Assembly (NCBI GenBank): GCA_023846275.1 | Contig: CM043869.1 | Span: 17,145,501-17,209,500, forward strand | Direction: 5' to 3' | DNA: 64,000 nucleotides | Origin: Vanilla planifolia | Taxonomy: Eukaryota > Streptophyta > Magnoliopsida > Asparagales > Orchidaceae | In this document: positions 29,501-39,254 of the stretch, piece by piece | Layout: every line of letters begins with the position of its first letter | Position numbering within the stretch: position 1 is the stretch's first letter | Translations under genes and position numbers: made by a program | The notes under the pieces: generated by a model | The model's database searches: none | Told to the model about the DNA's origin: nothing | The model's input: the letters and a program-made list of their open reading frames with translations, nothing else

Positions 29501-30701
29501 TGATATGCCTGCCACTCCACAATTGCTAACAAGCTTAAATGTTTCTGCTTCTTATGTATTGCTTTACAAAATTTTAGAAACCTTAATGTACCTTGAGATT
29601 TTTTATACCTAACCTATTAAATGAATTTGCAAAAATTGATTTATTTAGAAATATATTTAAACCGTAAATACTATCAAAAAGCTGCAAAATCACAAGTGAA
29701 ATTATGAGGCACCACATAAAAGAGGTTTCTATCCCAAGCATATACCTCACATAACACAAACCTCAGACTTGAAGAACATGGTAAAAATAGTTGCAGAGCT
29801 ATTTGCCCGTCTTTCGATTAAATAAACCACAAAATACCATATGAATTGATAAAAATCTAACAAACAAGCTAAAAATGTGAAAAACTTATGGTGATAGGGT
29901 CTAGAGAACCATATTGTTTTAGGAACAAAAACAAGCGAGGACGTGGGAGGGATTGAGAAAGTCATGGAAACCATGGATAAACTATACTGGAAGAGAGTGC
30001 AAAAAAAAATTTAGCAAATTAAGATATTCTCTATAGCTGTATCAGACCATAAATAAATTATCTTTTAAAAGCCCACAACGGCTTCTTGATGTTTCGGGCA
30101 AGAACGTCAGTTCAATAAAAATCTACCAACTTTCAATGGAGAAATAGACAAACTACGTAGAACTCAAAGATAATATACGCATATAAGAGAACGATGTATC
30201 CAACCATAGAGACGGCTTCATCAACATCTTCCTTATTTCGACCAGCCACACGACCTCTTAAAGATTCCAACAGATCTCTAAGTTTGCCCAAGATGATATG
30301 TCTGTCAAGCGTGGCAATTTCCTTCCACTTGGACTGAACAAAAGAAAAGATTTTTCATAATTATTAGAAATCCCTGTAAATACCGAATTGACAGGGAAGA
30401 AGCAGTAAGACATGAAAAAGACCTCCTCGGAGAGCTTGGCAACAGCATGCAAACCAATCTCAAATTTCTTAGCAAGGTCACGAACAGATAGCCGTTTCTG
30501 CTGCTCAATCAGCTGCGCCGTCTCCCGAGCAATCACTTCTTTAAGGGAGGCCGGAACGGTTGCTTCCATGGTTTCGAAGACGTCGTCACCTGGCCCAATG
30601 GTATAGTTGGGGTACTCGTTGGAAACCGCATTCGCGCGCGCAGAAACAAAACCTTCACCTTTCTGCGTTTCCTCAGCCAATCCAATGCTGCCCATCGTCA
30701 T
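5355..30701 (-). CDS. SCAB1: SCAB-type stomatal closure-related actin-binding protein, 5' part (7 exons)
   Basis: This is the only recognisable gene in the window. SCAB proteins are plant-specific dimeric actin-filament binding, bundling and stabilising proteins that act in guard cells during stomatal closure. The family layout is an N-terminal actin-binding region, central coiled coils and a C-terminal fused Ig-PH domain. Joining 30701..30423, 30333..30205, 28016..27924, 16133..15993, 6272..6204, 5983..5900 and 5532..5355 gives 324 residues plus one base. All six internal introns are GT-AG and phase 0; the last donor is phase 1. Family signatures are ARETAQLIEQQKRLSVRDLA, LESLRGRVAGRNKEDV, MEALAVQLTQREGE (M closes exon 2), EARRIKMLHQPS and CTIQWYR. 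The remaining Ig and PH sequence (roughly 170 residues in Arabidopsis SCAB1) was not found in 1-5354 and should lie beyond the left edge. No frameshift or stop was seen. The paralogue number is uncertain, so the symbol denotes the family. Confidence 0.93.
5533..5899 (-). other. SCAB intron 6 (367 bp)
   Basis: GT-AG, phase 0. AT-rich with several A runs and no embedded feature. The ORF at 5729-6007 on the plus strand is the antisense of exon 6 plus intron and is not a gene. Confidence 0.88.
5900..5983 (-). CDS. SCAB1: SCAB exon 6 (residues 238-265)
   Basis: 84 bp, 28 codons, VKDMQHELHALRTQLEEKSL followed by QCIRLRKE. The acceptor is TTGTTTAG (AG at 5985-5984) and the donor GAG|GTTTG (5899-5898). 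It matches the family pattern VxDMxxELxALRxQLxEKS, the C-terminal coiled coil before the Ig domain. Intron 5 upstream of it is only 220 bp. Confidence 0.91.
5984..6203 (-). other. SCAB intron 5 (220 bp)
   Basis: GT-AG, phase 0, ordinary AT-rich plant intron between two short coiled-coil exons. No embedded feature. Confidence 0.88.
6204..6272 (-). CDS. SCAB1: SCAB exon 5 (residues 215-237)
   Basis: A 69-bp micro-exon of 23 codons, VLEELMKEVHEARRIKMLHQ plus PSR. The acceptor is ACTTAAG (AG at 6274-6273) and the donor AGG|GTAC (6203-6202). EARRIKMLHQPS is close to invariant in SCAB proteins, so the call is firm despite the length. Confidence 0.92.
6775..7375 (+). repeat. 334-bp tandem duplication with snRNA-promoter-like motifs
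   Basis: Two diverged direct copies start at TGTAACACCTAGGGATCAAAG (6775) and TGTAACACTTGGGATCAAAG (7109). Shared landmarks in order: 'acaaagatgaataattTCACATCGACC' against 'acaaagataaataatcTCACATAAACT', a 'gatttatatgt' TATA-like box, 'cgatg..cttttTAAG.ACAAAAC', and 'agaggaCAATATCTCAACA'. Copy 1 keeps TTTCACATCGA (6893-6903), close to the plant upstream sequence element RTCCCACATCG, with TATAT at 6929, 26 nt after it. A T5 run follows soon after, so no long Pol III transcript is expected. The second copy is more decayed. Confidence 0.7.
9276..10445 (+). repeat. 5' LTR-like copy of the intron-4 element
   Basis: It begins TGATGCAGAATGACC, matching TAATACGACATGACC at 12957. Further landmarks shared in order with the 3' copy are GAGGTTCTTCT...CTACAAATGCATTGGAGCTTGGAGAT (10078-10125) against GAGGTGCTCTT...ACAAACATGCCAGAGCTTGGAGAT, CAACTTGCTTTTA, AATTGCATGCTT.AGAATTTTT, and GAAAATTATT followed by GGA(A/G)GCA(A/G)CA. 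The divergence is heavy, implying an old insertion. The end is approximate. Confidence 0.7.
10862..10874 (+). other. Primer-binding-site-like sequence
   Basis: TTGGTATCAAAAC resembles the initiator-methionine tRNA primer site of plant retrotransposons (TGGTATCAGAGC). It lies about 400 bp downstream of where LTR similarity stops. Either the 5' LTR is longer than its surviving partner or something inserted between LTR and primer site. Confidence 0.3.
12945..12955 (+). other. Polypurine tract
   Basis: GAAGGGGAGAA ends two bases before the 3' LTR. In LTR retrotransposons such a tract primes plus-strand DNA synthesis. Its position supports the plus orientation of the element. Confidence 0.6.
12957..14085 (+). 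repeat. 3' LTR-like copy of the intron-4 element
   Basis: Partner of 9276-10445; it starts two bases after the polypurine tract. The middle (about 13280-13560) aligns poorly with the 5' copy, where one or both carry indels. The end near 14085 is where similarity (GGAGCAGCATGAAGTTGCTC region) stops. Confidence 0.68.
15560..15660 (+). mobile_element. SINE-like fragment (tRNA-derived head)
   Basis: An A-box-like TAGCTTAATTGGTAGCG (15583-15599) is followed about 30 nt later by a B-box-like ACTTCAAATTTGA (15628-15640). That is the internal Pol III promoter order and spacing of tRNA-derived plant SINEs. No cloverleaf can be drawn, so it is not a functional tRNA. A second B-box-like GGTTTCAATCCCAA occurs just upstream at about 15483-15496. 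The ends of the fragment are not defined. Confidence 0.4.
15993..16133 (-). CDS. SCAB1: SCAB exon 4 (residues 168-214)
   Basis: 141 bp, 47 codons, beginning ASEDAKRVVEEERSIARAEI and ending KGAEPK. The acceptor is ATTGTAG (AG at 16135-16134) and the donor AAG|GTCAG (15992-15991). It is a strongly charged heptad-rich helix (ERAKEAVKRVEKALKEQE) matching the second part of the SCAB coiled coil. It is isolated between introns of 11.8 and 9.7 kb, so automatic annotation could easily miss it or split the gene here. Confidence 0.92.
17596..17600. repeat. Target-site duplication, left copy (TGTAG)
   Basis: TGTAG abuts the TG end of the solo LTR and is identical to 20793-20797. Confidence 0.88.
18470..18570. 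repeat. 51-bp tandem duplication inside the solo LTR
   Basis: AGCATGCCAGCGGGACACGC recurs with a 51-bp period at 18470 and 18521. The first 38 bases of the units, through GCGCACGCAT, are identical before the tails diverge. Confidence 0.85.
18656..18756. repeat. Imperfect tandem duplication inside the solo LTR
   Basis: CACCCCTGCCAC...CTCAGGC(A/G)CGCAGGCCTACAC appears twice, separated by about 55 bp, with a small insertion (TGCCAC) in the second copy. Confidence 0.75.
19266..19412. repeat. Three-copy tandem repeat inside the solo LTR
   Basis: Three units share TTCCGAAAATTCGGATTAA followed by TTTCCGAATTAA, with a period of about 53-57 bp. Each unit contains a palindrome (TTCCGAA/TTCGGAA) able to fold. 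The first copy is the most diverged. Confidence 0.8.
19418..19535. repeat. 59-bp GC-rich tandem duplication inside the solo LTR
   Basis: GCGCCGTTCGTCCGCGCC, then AATCCCGCTGAACCGG and CGCTGCCGGTTCGG, occur at 19418 and again at 19477 with only a few changes. It is the most CpG-dense part of the window. Confidence 0.85.
20793..20797. repeat. Target-site duplication, right copy (TGTAG)
   Basis: TGTAG abuts the CA end of the solo LTR. Five of five bases match the left copy. Confidence 0.88.
27924..28016 (-). CDS. SCAB1: SCAB exon 3 (residues 137-167)
   Basis: 93 bp, 31 codons, beginning VEALAVQLTQREGE and ending LAILMKQ. The acceptor is TTTTATAG (AG at 28018-28017) and the donor CAG|GTAG (27923-27922). 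It continues the coiled coil directly from exon 2, where M-V-E-A-L spans the junction as in other SCAB proteins. It lies between a 2.2-kb intron and the 11.8-kb intron 3. Confidence 0.93.
28017..30204 (-). other. SCAB intron 2 (2188 bp)
   Basis: AT-rich GT-AG intron, phase 0. I see no gene or definable mobile element in it. A patch near 28735-28770 holds a short run of C and G homopolymers unlike its surroundings. Confidence 0.85.
30205..30333 (-). CDS. SCAB1: SCAB exon 2 (residues 94-136)
   Basis: 129 bp, 43 codons. It starts SKWKEIATLDRH after a pyrimidine-rich TTTTGTTCAG acceptor (AG at 30335-30334) and ends DEAVSM before GT at 30204-30203. It contains GKLRDLLESLRGRVAGRN, one of the best-conserved SCAB segments and the start of the predicted coiled coil. 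Phase 0 on both sides. Confidence 0.93.
30334..30422 (-). other. SCAB intron 1 (89 bp)
   Basis: Short GT-AG intron, phase 0, near the plant minimum size. Donor GTCTTT and pyrimidine-rich acceptor TTTTGTTCAG. No repeat is seen in it. Confidence 0.88.
30423..30701 (-). CDS. SCAB1: SCAB exon 1 (residues 1-93)
   Basis: First coding exon, 279 bp. It begins MTMGSIG and carries the conserved block SLKEVIARETAQLIEQQKRL followed by SVRDLAKKFEIGLHAVAKLSEE, the N-terminal actin-binding part of the family. An upstream PNYTIG motif matches the family's FPNYRIG. The exon ends GAG|GT with the donor at 30422-30421. I took the first ATG (30701). The ATG at 30695 (MGSIG) has the better context, A at -3 and G at +4, and could be the real start, removing only two residues. 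The same frame stays open upstream to 31175, but that part has no family resemblance and contains a likely 5' UTR intron. Confidence 0.92.
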
Positions 30702-31020
30702 CAGGTACAAACTGGAGCCTGCTGCATCGCCCCCACAGCAGAATAAACAAATCACAAGATACAAAAACACCGTTTTTGTCTTTTGCAAGAAATTCCGTGG
30801 CCCCCATAAGCCAAACGATGATGAAAGAGAATTCTTTGTCTTCTTACCGTGGAAACGAGGGGCAGAGCGAGCGAGGAAGCTGTTCTTGTGATTACAAATG
30901 CCCCTCACAGAACTCCCTCCCTCTCTCTCCGCATTTGCATGCGATAGGCCCAGAATCGAGCGTTGAATCGCCGAGGTACAAAATTTAAAAAAATAATAAT
31001 TAATTATAAATATTAGTATT
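30702..31020 (-). promoter_or_regulatory. SCAB 5' UTR and proximal promoter region
   Basis: On the minus strand this shows an AT-rich block with TATTTATAATTAATT (about 30999-31013), a possible TATA region roughly 300 bp before the ATG. Downstream are a GGGCC motif near 30948, a purine tract (GAGAGAGAGGGAGGG, about 30926-30940), then GC-richer leader sequence. The shift from very AT-rich flank to GC-richer leader at about 30980 fits a transcription start nearby, but no start can be fixed from sequence. The block at 30984-31056 is duplicated at 32893-32962. Confidence 0.4.
30719..30847 (-). other. Candidate 5' UTR intron of SCAB
   Basis: The minus strand has ACG|GTAAGAAG (donor 30847-30846), a near-consensus plant donor, and GCAGCAG|GCTCC just before the start codon (AG at 30720-30719 or 30723-30722). 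Removing about 126-129 bp would put the ATG 17-20 nt into the next exon. It is supported by splice motifs only. If the leader is not spliced, it is simply a longer 5' UTR. Confidence 0.4.
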
Positions 31021-31056
31021 CTATTTATCAACGCATATGAGAGTTTCTTGTTTGTC
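30984..31056 (+). repeat. AT-rich block in SCAB promoter, copy A
   Basis: AAAAAATAATAATTAATTAT then AAATATTAGTATTCTATTTA and TCAACG. It is duplicated in the same orientation at 32893-32962 with a 4-bp indel and a few substitutions, ending in the shared TTGTTTGTCC. It overlaps the possible TATA region of the SCAB promoter. Confidence 0.75.
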
Positions 31057-32892
31057 CTAACGATGATCCACGTTTGTAGTTTAATTAAGGCGGGTTGTGC
31101 CTCTTTGACTATTAAGAATTCCCTCTTCATATTTTCTATCAACTCTTGCTCTTGAATTCTCCAATAGATCATCATGGTTATTTTTTAGATATATCATAAG
31201 AATCAAAAAAACATTTTCTAATGTATTTTAAGACAACATCATTTTCTTAAGAAATGAATGAGATGTTATAAAAATAGAAATAAACATACAATGTATTTTA
31301 ATTTAAATATATTTATTTAAGTCATTCTATTTTTATGTGAAACTTAACTTTTTTAGATTTTTTTTGTTATAAATATTTATATTTAAATTAGATGGATAAA
31401 ATAAAAGTTAAATAGTTTTGGATTTAAATGTAAATAAAAAAAGATATGTTCTTTTTTGGAGACTATCTTTTTCCTTTTTATCTCTCTTCTTAATTTTTTT
31501 AATCCATCAACCATCTCTTCTTTTTCTCTTCAAGTGCAATCATCTCTTCTTCCTTTAAACATAAAAAATAGTCTCAAAATCAAATCAAATTCATTTGAAT
31601 GAATCGACCGACCACCCACTTTTCTTAATCTTCTTTCATTTTTATCATAATTTTTTCCACTAACCCAAATGCAATTAAAAAATGTTATCCACTACATCAC
31701 AACCTTTGAAATTTAATTTAACATCAATCCAAGCCTTCTCTAATCACTTCTCCTAAAAGAATTTTCTAAATCAAATATATCTAAACTTAAATATTTTCTC
31801 TCTTCATCATATTATCTCTCTTATAAGAAATCTTAAAACTAAACTTATCCTTACGAAACCCTAATTTTGCTTTCTACAAATTTTTTTCTCTCCAAATAGG
31901 CCCAAGTTTTATATTAAATAGCTAAAATCATCGCCTCACATATGTCAAGTCTATTTTGACAAACTTAGCCAAAATTCAATCCTTTTTATTATTATTTTCT
32001 CTTTTCTCCCTATCTCCATCTTTCACAACTTAGTTGATCACCTTCACCAATACTCATTTTTGCCACCACACAATCAATGCTTTTGGCATTAGAATAATGA
32101 TCATACAAAATCTTTAAAAACACATAAAAGATCCCACAAACTTCCTCAATATTACTAAAAAATCGTAACATATTATTAAAGACCCTTAAAGTATCCTCAA
32201 GATCTCTAAAGGCCCTTGAAGATCTGTTAAGATCCATAAATTTTTTAAAAAATATTTTGAAAAGCCTTGAATATTTCAAAATATTTTAAAAGAACCCTTA
32301 AGAACTTAAAATATTCTAAGTGTTTTAGAAATAATTATCTATTTAAATACTAAATCAAAAATAAACTAACTAATAATTGAAGAATTATTGAAAGATAAAT
32401 AAGCCTACAATATTTGGTGTAATATTTTTAGTAGTCATTCATTTCATATAAAGAACAAGCATGATATTTAGCAAATCAAGTGATATTTTATATTATGCTC
32501 AATAGTTTTCTACTTCCTAATTTGCCTTAAATTAATCATTGGCAAACCATGGAAGTAATTTGAGTAAATTACATATTAATTTAGTTCACTTAAAATGCTT
32601 TTAAGACATATAATTTTGATTCATACTCATAGCTGATTATTTTATTCATCATCTAAATAAGATTTTTTATTAAATTATTATCTATTATTTTAATTTTAAA
32701 AAACAAATTATTTTTTTCTTTTTCACAAAACAATTTAGACATCAAGTTTTAAAAATAAATTCTTCTATTTTCTCAAGTTGAGAACCTTTTGAAAAAATTA
32801 TTATCTTATTTTATTAGTTACATCTTATATTTATTAAATTATGCATGAAAAAATAGTTTATTTAATTTGATTATGTCAATTATACATCATGC
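31057..32892. other. AT-rich intergenic stretch between the two promoter-block copies
   Basis: About 1.8 kb of AT-rich DNA, partly pyrimidine-biased on the plus strand (31440-32000). No gene, and no terminal structure beyond the flanking direct repeats. The 89-codon minus frame at 32010-32279 is low complexity and not credible as a gene. Confidence 0.5.
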
Positions 32893-32962
32893 CTTTTAAA
32901 AAAATAATAATTATAAATATTAGTATTTTATTTATCAACGAATTTGTGACTGTTGTTTGTCC
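32893..32962 (+). repeat. AT-rich block, copy B
   Basis: Direct repeat of 30984-31056, about 1.9 kb further from the gene. Shared landmarks are TTATAAATATTAGTATT, TATTTATCAACG and TTGTTTGTCC. It may mark the ends of an unidentified 1.9-kb insertion or a local duplication. Confidence 0.75.
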
Positions 32963-35900
32963 ACAACAAACTTAAAACCAAGACACTAACATTTAATGAT
33001 CTTAATGATCATAATAAATTTTTATCTTAGCTAACTAAAAAGGACATTTTTTATTGGTATAACTTTAATACTACCAAATAATCAACTTTATATAAAAAAG
33101 TTAATAAAGCATAACAAAATATTTTAGATAAATATGTTGGTAAAGAAACAAAGGTTGGTTGGAAAAATCCACACTTTGTTAGAAATAAAAGAATTGTTAA
33201 AGATTTAATACTCTGCTAAATATCATGATAAAAGATTGCATAGACAATTACATAAACTTAGGCAAGGGAGATCTATAATTGTAGAGTATTTAAATATATC
33301 TAAAGACTTAGTGATTATAAATAATGTTTTTAAAATAATTGGTAGTTGGTTAATAGATTCATTTTAATCATTAGATAAGGCATTAGAAAGAGTGGAGATG
33401 TAAGATCCTCTACTTTCGAGGAGTTTATGAGTTTTGCCAAGGGGAGATGCTATTAATGTCCAACTTATGACCACAAAATTTAGATAATATTTAATCCATT
33501 TGTTTAAAACATAAGACTGAACAATCAGTCTTTGATACCATTTCATGAAATCACTTAAACATTTTTTGTTCATATATGAAAGTAACCCAATGTAATAGTA
33601 AATTCAAATCCCAAATTTCATTACAATGAAATATAAATAAATCAAATTTTATTTCATATGTTTACAATAAAAATATAAAAGATCTAATAATAAAAACTTG
33701 ATTTGCTTTCACACTAACAATTATTATAATATTCTAACATCCTAAATCATAATATATTATCAAACTTATGTAATACCAAACTAATGATGCTAAATAATTA
33801 TTTCCTCTCATTATTCTTCTAAAATTTCATAATTTACTTAAAATATTAGCCAAAATATAGGTTGGGCCACCATAACACAATCAACAAGTAAAGATTAAAC
33901 AGCCATGCATATAAGAAATTATATTCTTAGCTCATGCTACATGTTAGGCTCGTAGAACATACATATTATATATCAAAATAAATAAGAACTATAATACTAA
34001 AAATGAATGACAAAAAATGTAATGTAGTTAGCCTTTTTTATGAATGTTTTATTTTCTTATATGCCTAATTAGCTTCCCATATAGTTCCTTAATTTTCTTA
34101 AGACCATTTTGTTGTCCATATGAATTGATGCTTCTATATGATCCAATTCTTTCATTACCAGTATTTGAGCTAAAAATGTCATTATCCTCATATTCAGGTG
34201 CAATTTTATGAATCTTATGTAGCTCGGATTACATCCTTTTTCAAACACAATAATCTATAGCTAGTAACTCTAAGTTATCTTCTACCAATTAGTTTTCCAT
34301 TTAAAACCATATTTTTGGGATGATAAAATTGTGATCATTTATGTACATATCATCTCATGTAAACCATATTTCCTTATTTATTATTACCAGCATATTTTCC
34401 TTTATTTTTCATATATATGAAGACAATAAGTAACGCATGCATGTATTGACCATAAAAAATATAAAATCTATTTTAATATGTAGATGATCAAATATTATAG
34501 TGAATGACCAATAAATGCATGTGAATCATATCATCATCCATGTTAACTTAAAGTCATATGTACAACCATTAAATATCAAAAAAATTCACAATGTATTTGA
34601 ATAATATAACTATCTTATGTTTTATAATAGAGGTCACTCTTATAAGAGTCTTTTCCTTTCTTTTAATCATTTGATATTTTATTAGATTATATATATACAT
34701 TCTTTATTATTTAAATAAACATTTCATATAGTTTCTAACAAAATCATTTGTATTTGTTAGATCCCCTCGACCCTTATAAATTTTTAGTTCAACTCCCTAT
34801 GATTGAACCTTCTATTAGTTCATCAAACCATCCAATCTTCCATATAATCTTTCTCCAAGCCCTTATTGGATTGTTTGGTCTCTCTATCAAAAAGTATGTT
34901 TGGTATCTAATAGAGACTATGAACTATTTTCTCAAAGTAATTAGACCCTCCAAAGTGACATTAGATTATCTAACTCCTCATCAAACTCACATAGAGCCAT
35001 CCAATTACTGTCTAATAAAGACTTATGCACAAATTTTAAAAATTATTGGATCATCCAATACCCACATAGGTAATCCGACAAAGACTTCAACTCATTAATA
35101 ATTATCAAGCCATCTAATCCACACTTGGAGTTTTAGATTTCCAAACTAAAATGTTCCAATTCTCATCCCAAATCTTTTCTTAGTGTTTCTAAAGTGATAC
35201 AATTTAACTATGAATCTCATACAACCTAAAGCATGTTTAAAAATTAGAAAATCTATTGAATTGAATCAAAACCAAATTGAATTATGAGGAAACCATAGCT
35301 TTGCTTGTTCCAAAGTTTCTCCTCAAATCCCTTGTTAAAATCCCTTATATCACATGGCTTATTGTAGTGATCATTATTTTAAACCTCTCTCTAAGTGTTG
35401 AGGCCTTTCTTAAATGCAATATTTTCCTGCCATATGCATTCTCTGCCTATAGCTACAGGAGAGTTATAGGTAAATTTAGGTTTAGGGATAATAACTAATT
35501 AAGGATTTAATAATTTCTTTTATTAAATCATTATAAGAAGTTGTCTCATTTTTCATTCAAATTGACTTCCAAACTTTACCAAACAAAATTTTAAAACTAT
35601 TTATTTTACAAGTTATCGCTTTTATGCAAGTTTCATCTTTTCTCAACCTTATTTAGTATTTTAAGTATTCTTTTTATATTTTTTTCTCTCTTTTAAGATT
35701 GATCCCACCACGTGGTCACTATGATCTTATCAAATAATTCATCAAATAAATATAATTTTATAATAAATATTAAATTCATGAATAAATTCTTTTACATATC
35801 TTTGATATATTACAAAGGCTTAAAAAATTATTAAATAATCATAATAAAGCCAAATCACCAAATTTTACATCCATTACACCCATATCTTTTTTTAGACCTA

Positions 35901-38483
35901 GATTATTACTATGGCCATTAGTTCTAAAATCATTAAATGAACTACTAATGCTAACCACTTAAAAAAAGAACACATGTTTTACGTACTAATGGCTTAACCA
36001 TAAACATGCTTAATATAAAATCTTTTTGTGTTAAGGAAAAAGAAACTTATGAATTGATTATAAAAAAATGCAAAAAGAGGATATCAACCTTTTTTATGAA
36101 GAGGAACAAGTGTATTTAATTGAAAACTTAAAAAATGTAAGATGTTTTTCTCTTTTCAATACTAAAAAGAAAGATTACAAAAATAAAATTATACTTAGTT
36201 TTGATGATAGTTCTCTTTATGATCCACTTTATTCATTTACACTTAGTCCATATCATTTGTAATTTCATGTAAAAGTAGTTTCTACTCCATATGTGTAAAA
36301 GCAATATACCAAATGAGATTTGATAGTCAAACTCATACAAAAACAATGAGCAATAGCAGACGCTAATGGAATGCGAAAAAGAAAGAAATGATTTACTTAG
36401 TATATACCTTAAGAGTTTATCCTCATCATTATTTGTGAGAGTTTATAATGCTCTCAAATTTGTTAAGAAACTAAATATTTAATGTATGTTTTTTGTAAAT
36501 TTATCTCTGATTATCTCTATTACAACTAAATGTTTTTGATTTTGAGAATTTTATGTTATTAACTGAATCTCTACATGAAGAAATATTGTAGACAAGCTAT
36601 TCTACAAATGGTTCTAAATAGGAATAGTTTTCTATGCATCTAATATCCAAGTATTTTAAATATAATAACCTCTTTAATGTTATTTTCACTATTTACTTTG
36701 TGCAAACCCACAAGTCTCTAGATGTACCTAAAGGAGGATTCTCCTTTTCCCTTCATTATGAGAGTTTGTCGAGAGCATAATTCTATAAGAAAAAGTTCTT
36801 TGTGTCAAGTTGGACTACTGTATAATAAGATTTATCAAGTTGTGAACATTGTTACACCCTTGTGTTTGATGAGTCAAGCATAAATGTGTATATTTATTTG
36901 GGCTTGATTTTAAGTAAAATTGTTACTAATTAATTAAATCAAGTCATGTATTTTAGATGTCTAAAATAATGGTCTCTAAGGGCCTTGATGTCATGGCATA
37001 CTTCAAGGAATTTTGAGACATGCGCAAGATTTTTTTATAATTGAATTTCTTTTTATTTTTCTTGAATTTGATATATCCAAACTTTGAGATTATGAGGCAC
37101 ACTAGTAGTATTAATATTTAAAAATATTATAAAATTATTTAATAATGAATTTTGAATAATTAATTAATTTCTTTTTATAGATTTTGAAATTTTGAGACAT
37201 ATGAATTTTGAACATATGAAATTAATATATAAAAAATTAATTTCACAAATCAAGACCATTATCAATACATTATATGGAAAAAATAAAACACAATTTTTAA
37301 TAATCAAAAGTTCTCTTAAAACATGTAACCTTAATTGTAGTATATACCTCAATTTGACGAGGACTACAAAATTCTAATGAATGAAAAAAATGAAATTTTA
37401 GAATATCCTATTTAGCAATATCATATGTTGAACTTCAAAGAACTAAAAATGATCACCATTTGATTGCTCTTAACCATTCAAAAGGTTCCCCGAAGATGCT
37501 TGTAGTTCATATCATCCAATGAGGCAAATCAAGCATTCAATTTTTGGTTCAGATACCAAATAAGTTAAGTCATTTGTCATAAACACATGCAAAGAACATC
37601 AAATAAAATCTCTAGTATCATTGTTTGTTTTCATGGATTGGATATGGATTTATCTTTTGGTGCAAAATAAGGCATGGACTCCAAGTTGAGATAAACATAT
37701 ATATCATGTCGCATATGCATTATAGTATTAATAATCATATTAACTAATCACTTCATTAGAATATTAATGTGAAAGTTTTGGACAAAACTATATCTTAAGT
37801 GAAGAATTACGGTATTATGTTGAGTTTCCTTTTTTTTCATAACTATTTGAAGTGAAAATGAGCGTTCGAATCTCACAAGAGGTGAGTAATTTATGAGTTT
37901 TAAAATATTTTTACTAATTTTATGATTGTATTTATTTTTTAAAATTTTTTTATAAAAATATTTATCTATTTGTAAATAACTTTGATTTATAAATATATTA
38001 ATTTATAATTTTTATGTTAAGAAAAATAAAATAAAAATAAAAATGAAATGGTATACCAAAATTTTTCAAAGTTCAAACTAGAATGTACGTCAACCTCTAA
38101 CGAGGTTGGGAAAACTTTACTAGTAAAAGAGTTACAACTTGAAGTTTTTTCTTATATTTTACCTCTAACATATTTGACGTTTTTCTACTATCCATCTCCA
38201 AGCTACTAGCTTTTGTGGATTCAATATAACTTTGGATTTTATGAGCTTAATCCCAACTCAAATTTTTACAAGATCAAATTGAACTTAGGCTTATGTCGGA
38301 TGTCCAAACCTAGAAGAGAAATACAATAAGAAACAAATTTTTGATAAAAGTGTACAAATTTTCTTATGCTTATTGATCAATATAAAAAGACAAAAAAATT
38401 AAAATTAAAAGAGAATTGAGAAAATGAAAGCATAGAACAATTAGGCATAGTTGAAAGAATAGGAATATCAAGTATTCGTAATC
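32963..38483. other. Gene-free AT-rich intergenic DNA
   Basis: No supportable gene. A primer-binding-site-like TGGTATCAAAGA lies on the minus strand (33540-33529). A stretch rich in 'catccaat/gatcatcc' words at 34745-35130 resembles part of the inverted repeat pair further right, but I could not align it reliably. A lone B-box-like GTTCGAATCTC sits at about 37864-37874 without an A box. Confidence 0.5.
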
Positions 38484-39219
38484 TGTTAGTCCTACTAGGA
38501 GAAATTTATGCCTAAAAAATATGTAGTTCTTCTTTATGATATTAAAATCTTCTTCATGTTTATTAGTTATTTTATTCATAATAGTTGAATATTTATAAAA
38601 ACTTTTTGTCATAGTCATTAAAAAGTTAAAAGCTTTTAAAAGCCTTTGTCAAATAATCTAAAACATTTTTCCAAATGGCTAAAAAATATTCTAAATTAGC
38701 TATTGCAATAACATATATAGCGATTAGTGATTTAGCCATTAATTGGAATTGACTGAAGCCATTGCATCGACATAGAGGAGATCTCGATCGTCCAAGCAAA
38801 CACTGTAAAGGCAAATAAGTTTTGGATGGTTTGATCAAGCTGGATTAAATCGAGGCCATTCGATCAAAATGGATGAGATCTTGATCATTAGATTAATCAA
38901 CAGTAAAATCAAGAATGATCTTAACTATAGGAATCAAAATATTTTATTCAGAGCTGCATGATTCAAGAATAGATTTTTCACAAGAAAAATCATCTAATGA
39001 AGTCGAACAAGTTCATGAGTGATGGATGTCAAGCAAGGATCAATCAATTATAGTGGATTAAGTAGTAATCATTTGATTGGCTCATCAAATGGACAATTGG
39101 ATTGATTGAGATCACTGTTTTTAAAGTGGAGGTGATCTCCACCATGTGATCACAAAAATGTGAGATCAGATAATGCCGATTGCTCCCAGTTTTGGATGCA
39201 AAATGGCATAAGGGATTTA

Positions 39220-39230
39220 GTCCCACATCG
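39220..39230 (+). promoter_or_regulatory. Plant snRNA upstream sequence element (USE)
   Basis: GTCCCACATCG is a perfect match to the plant snRNA gene element RTCCCACATCG. In the right-hand copy of the repeat the aligned bases read AGTCTCAACTAG, so the site is decayed there and intact here. Confidence 0.7.
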
Positions 39231-39254
39231 TAGCAAAGGAAAAGTATTTGGACT

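Noticed and set aside
30258-31175. 305-codon minus-strand open frame extending SCAB exon 1 upstream and into intron 1
   Set aside because: Only residues from MTMGSIG to KLSEE resemble the family. The upstream part crosses a likely leader intron and AT-rich promoter, and the downstream part is intron 1.
33529-33540. Primer-binding-site-like TGGTATCAAAGA on the minus strand
   Set aside because: No LTR with clear ends could be defined next to it. Such words are common in plant DNA.
37864-37874. B-box-like GTTCGAATCTC
   Set aside because: No A box upstream at tRNA or SINE spacing and no cloverleaf.
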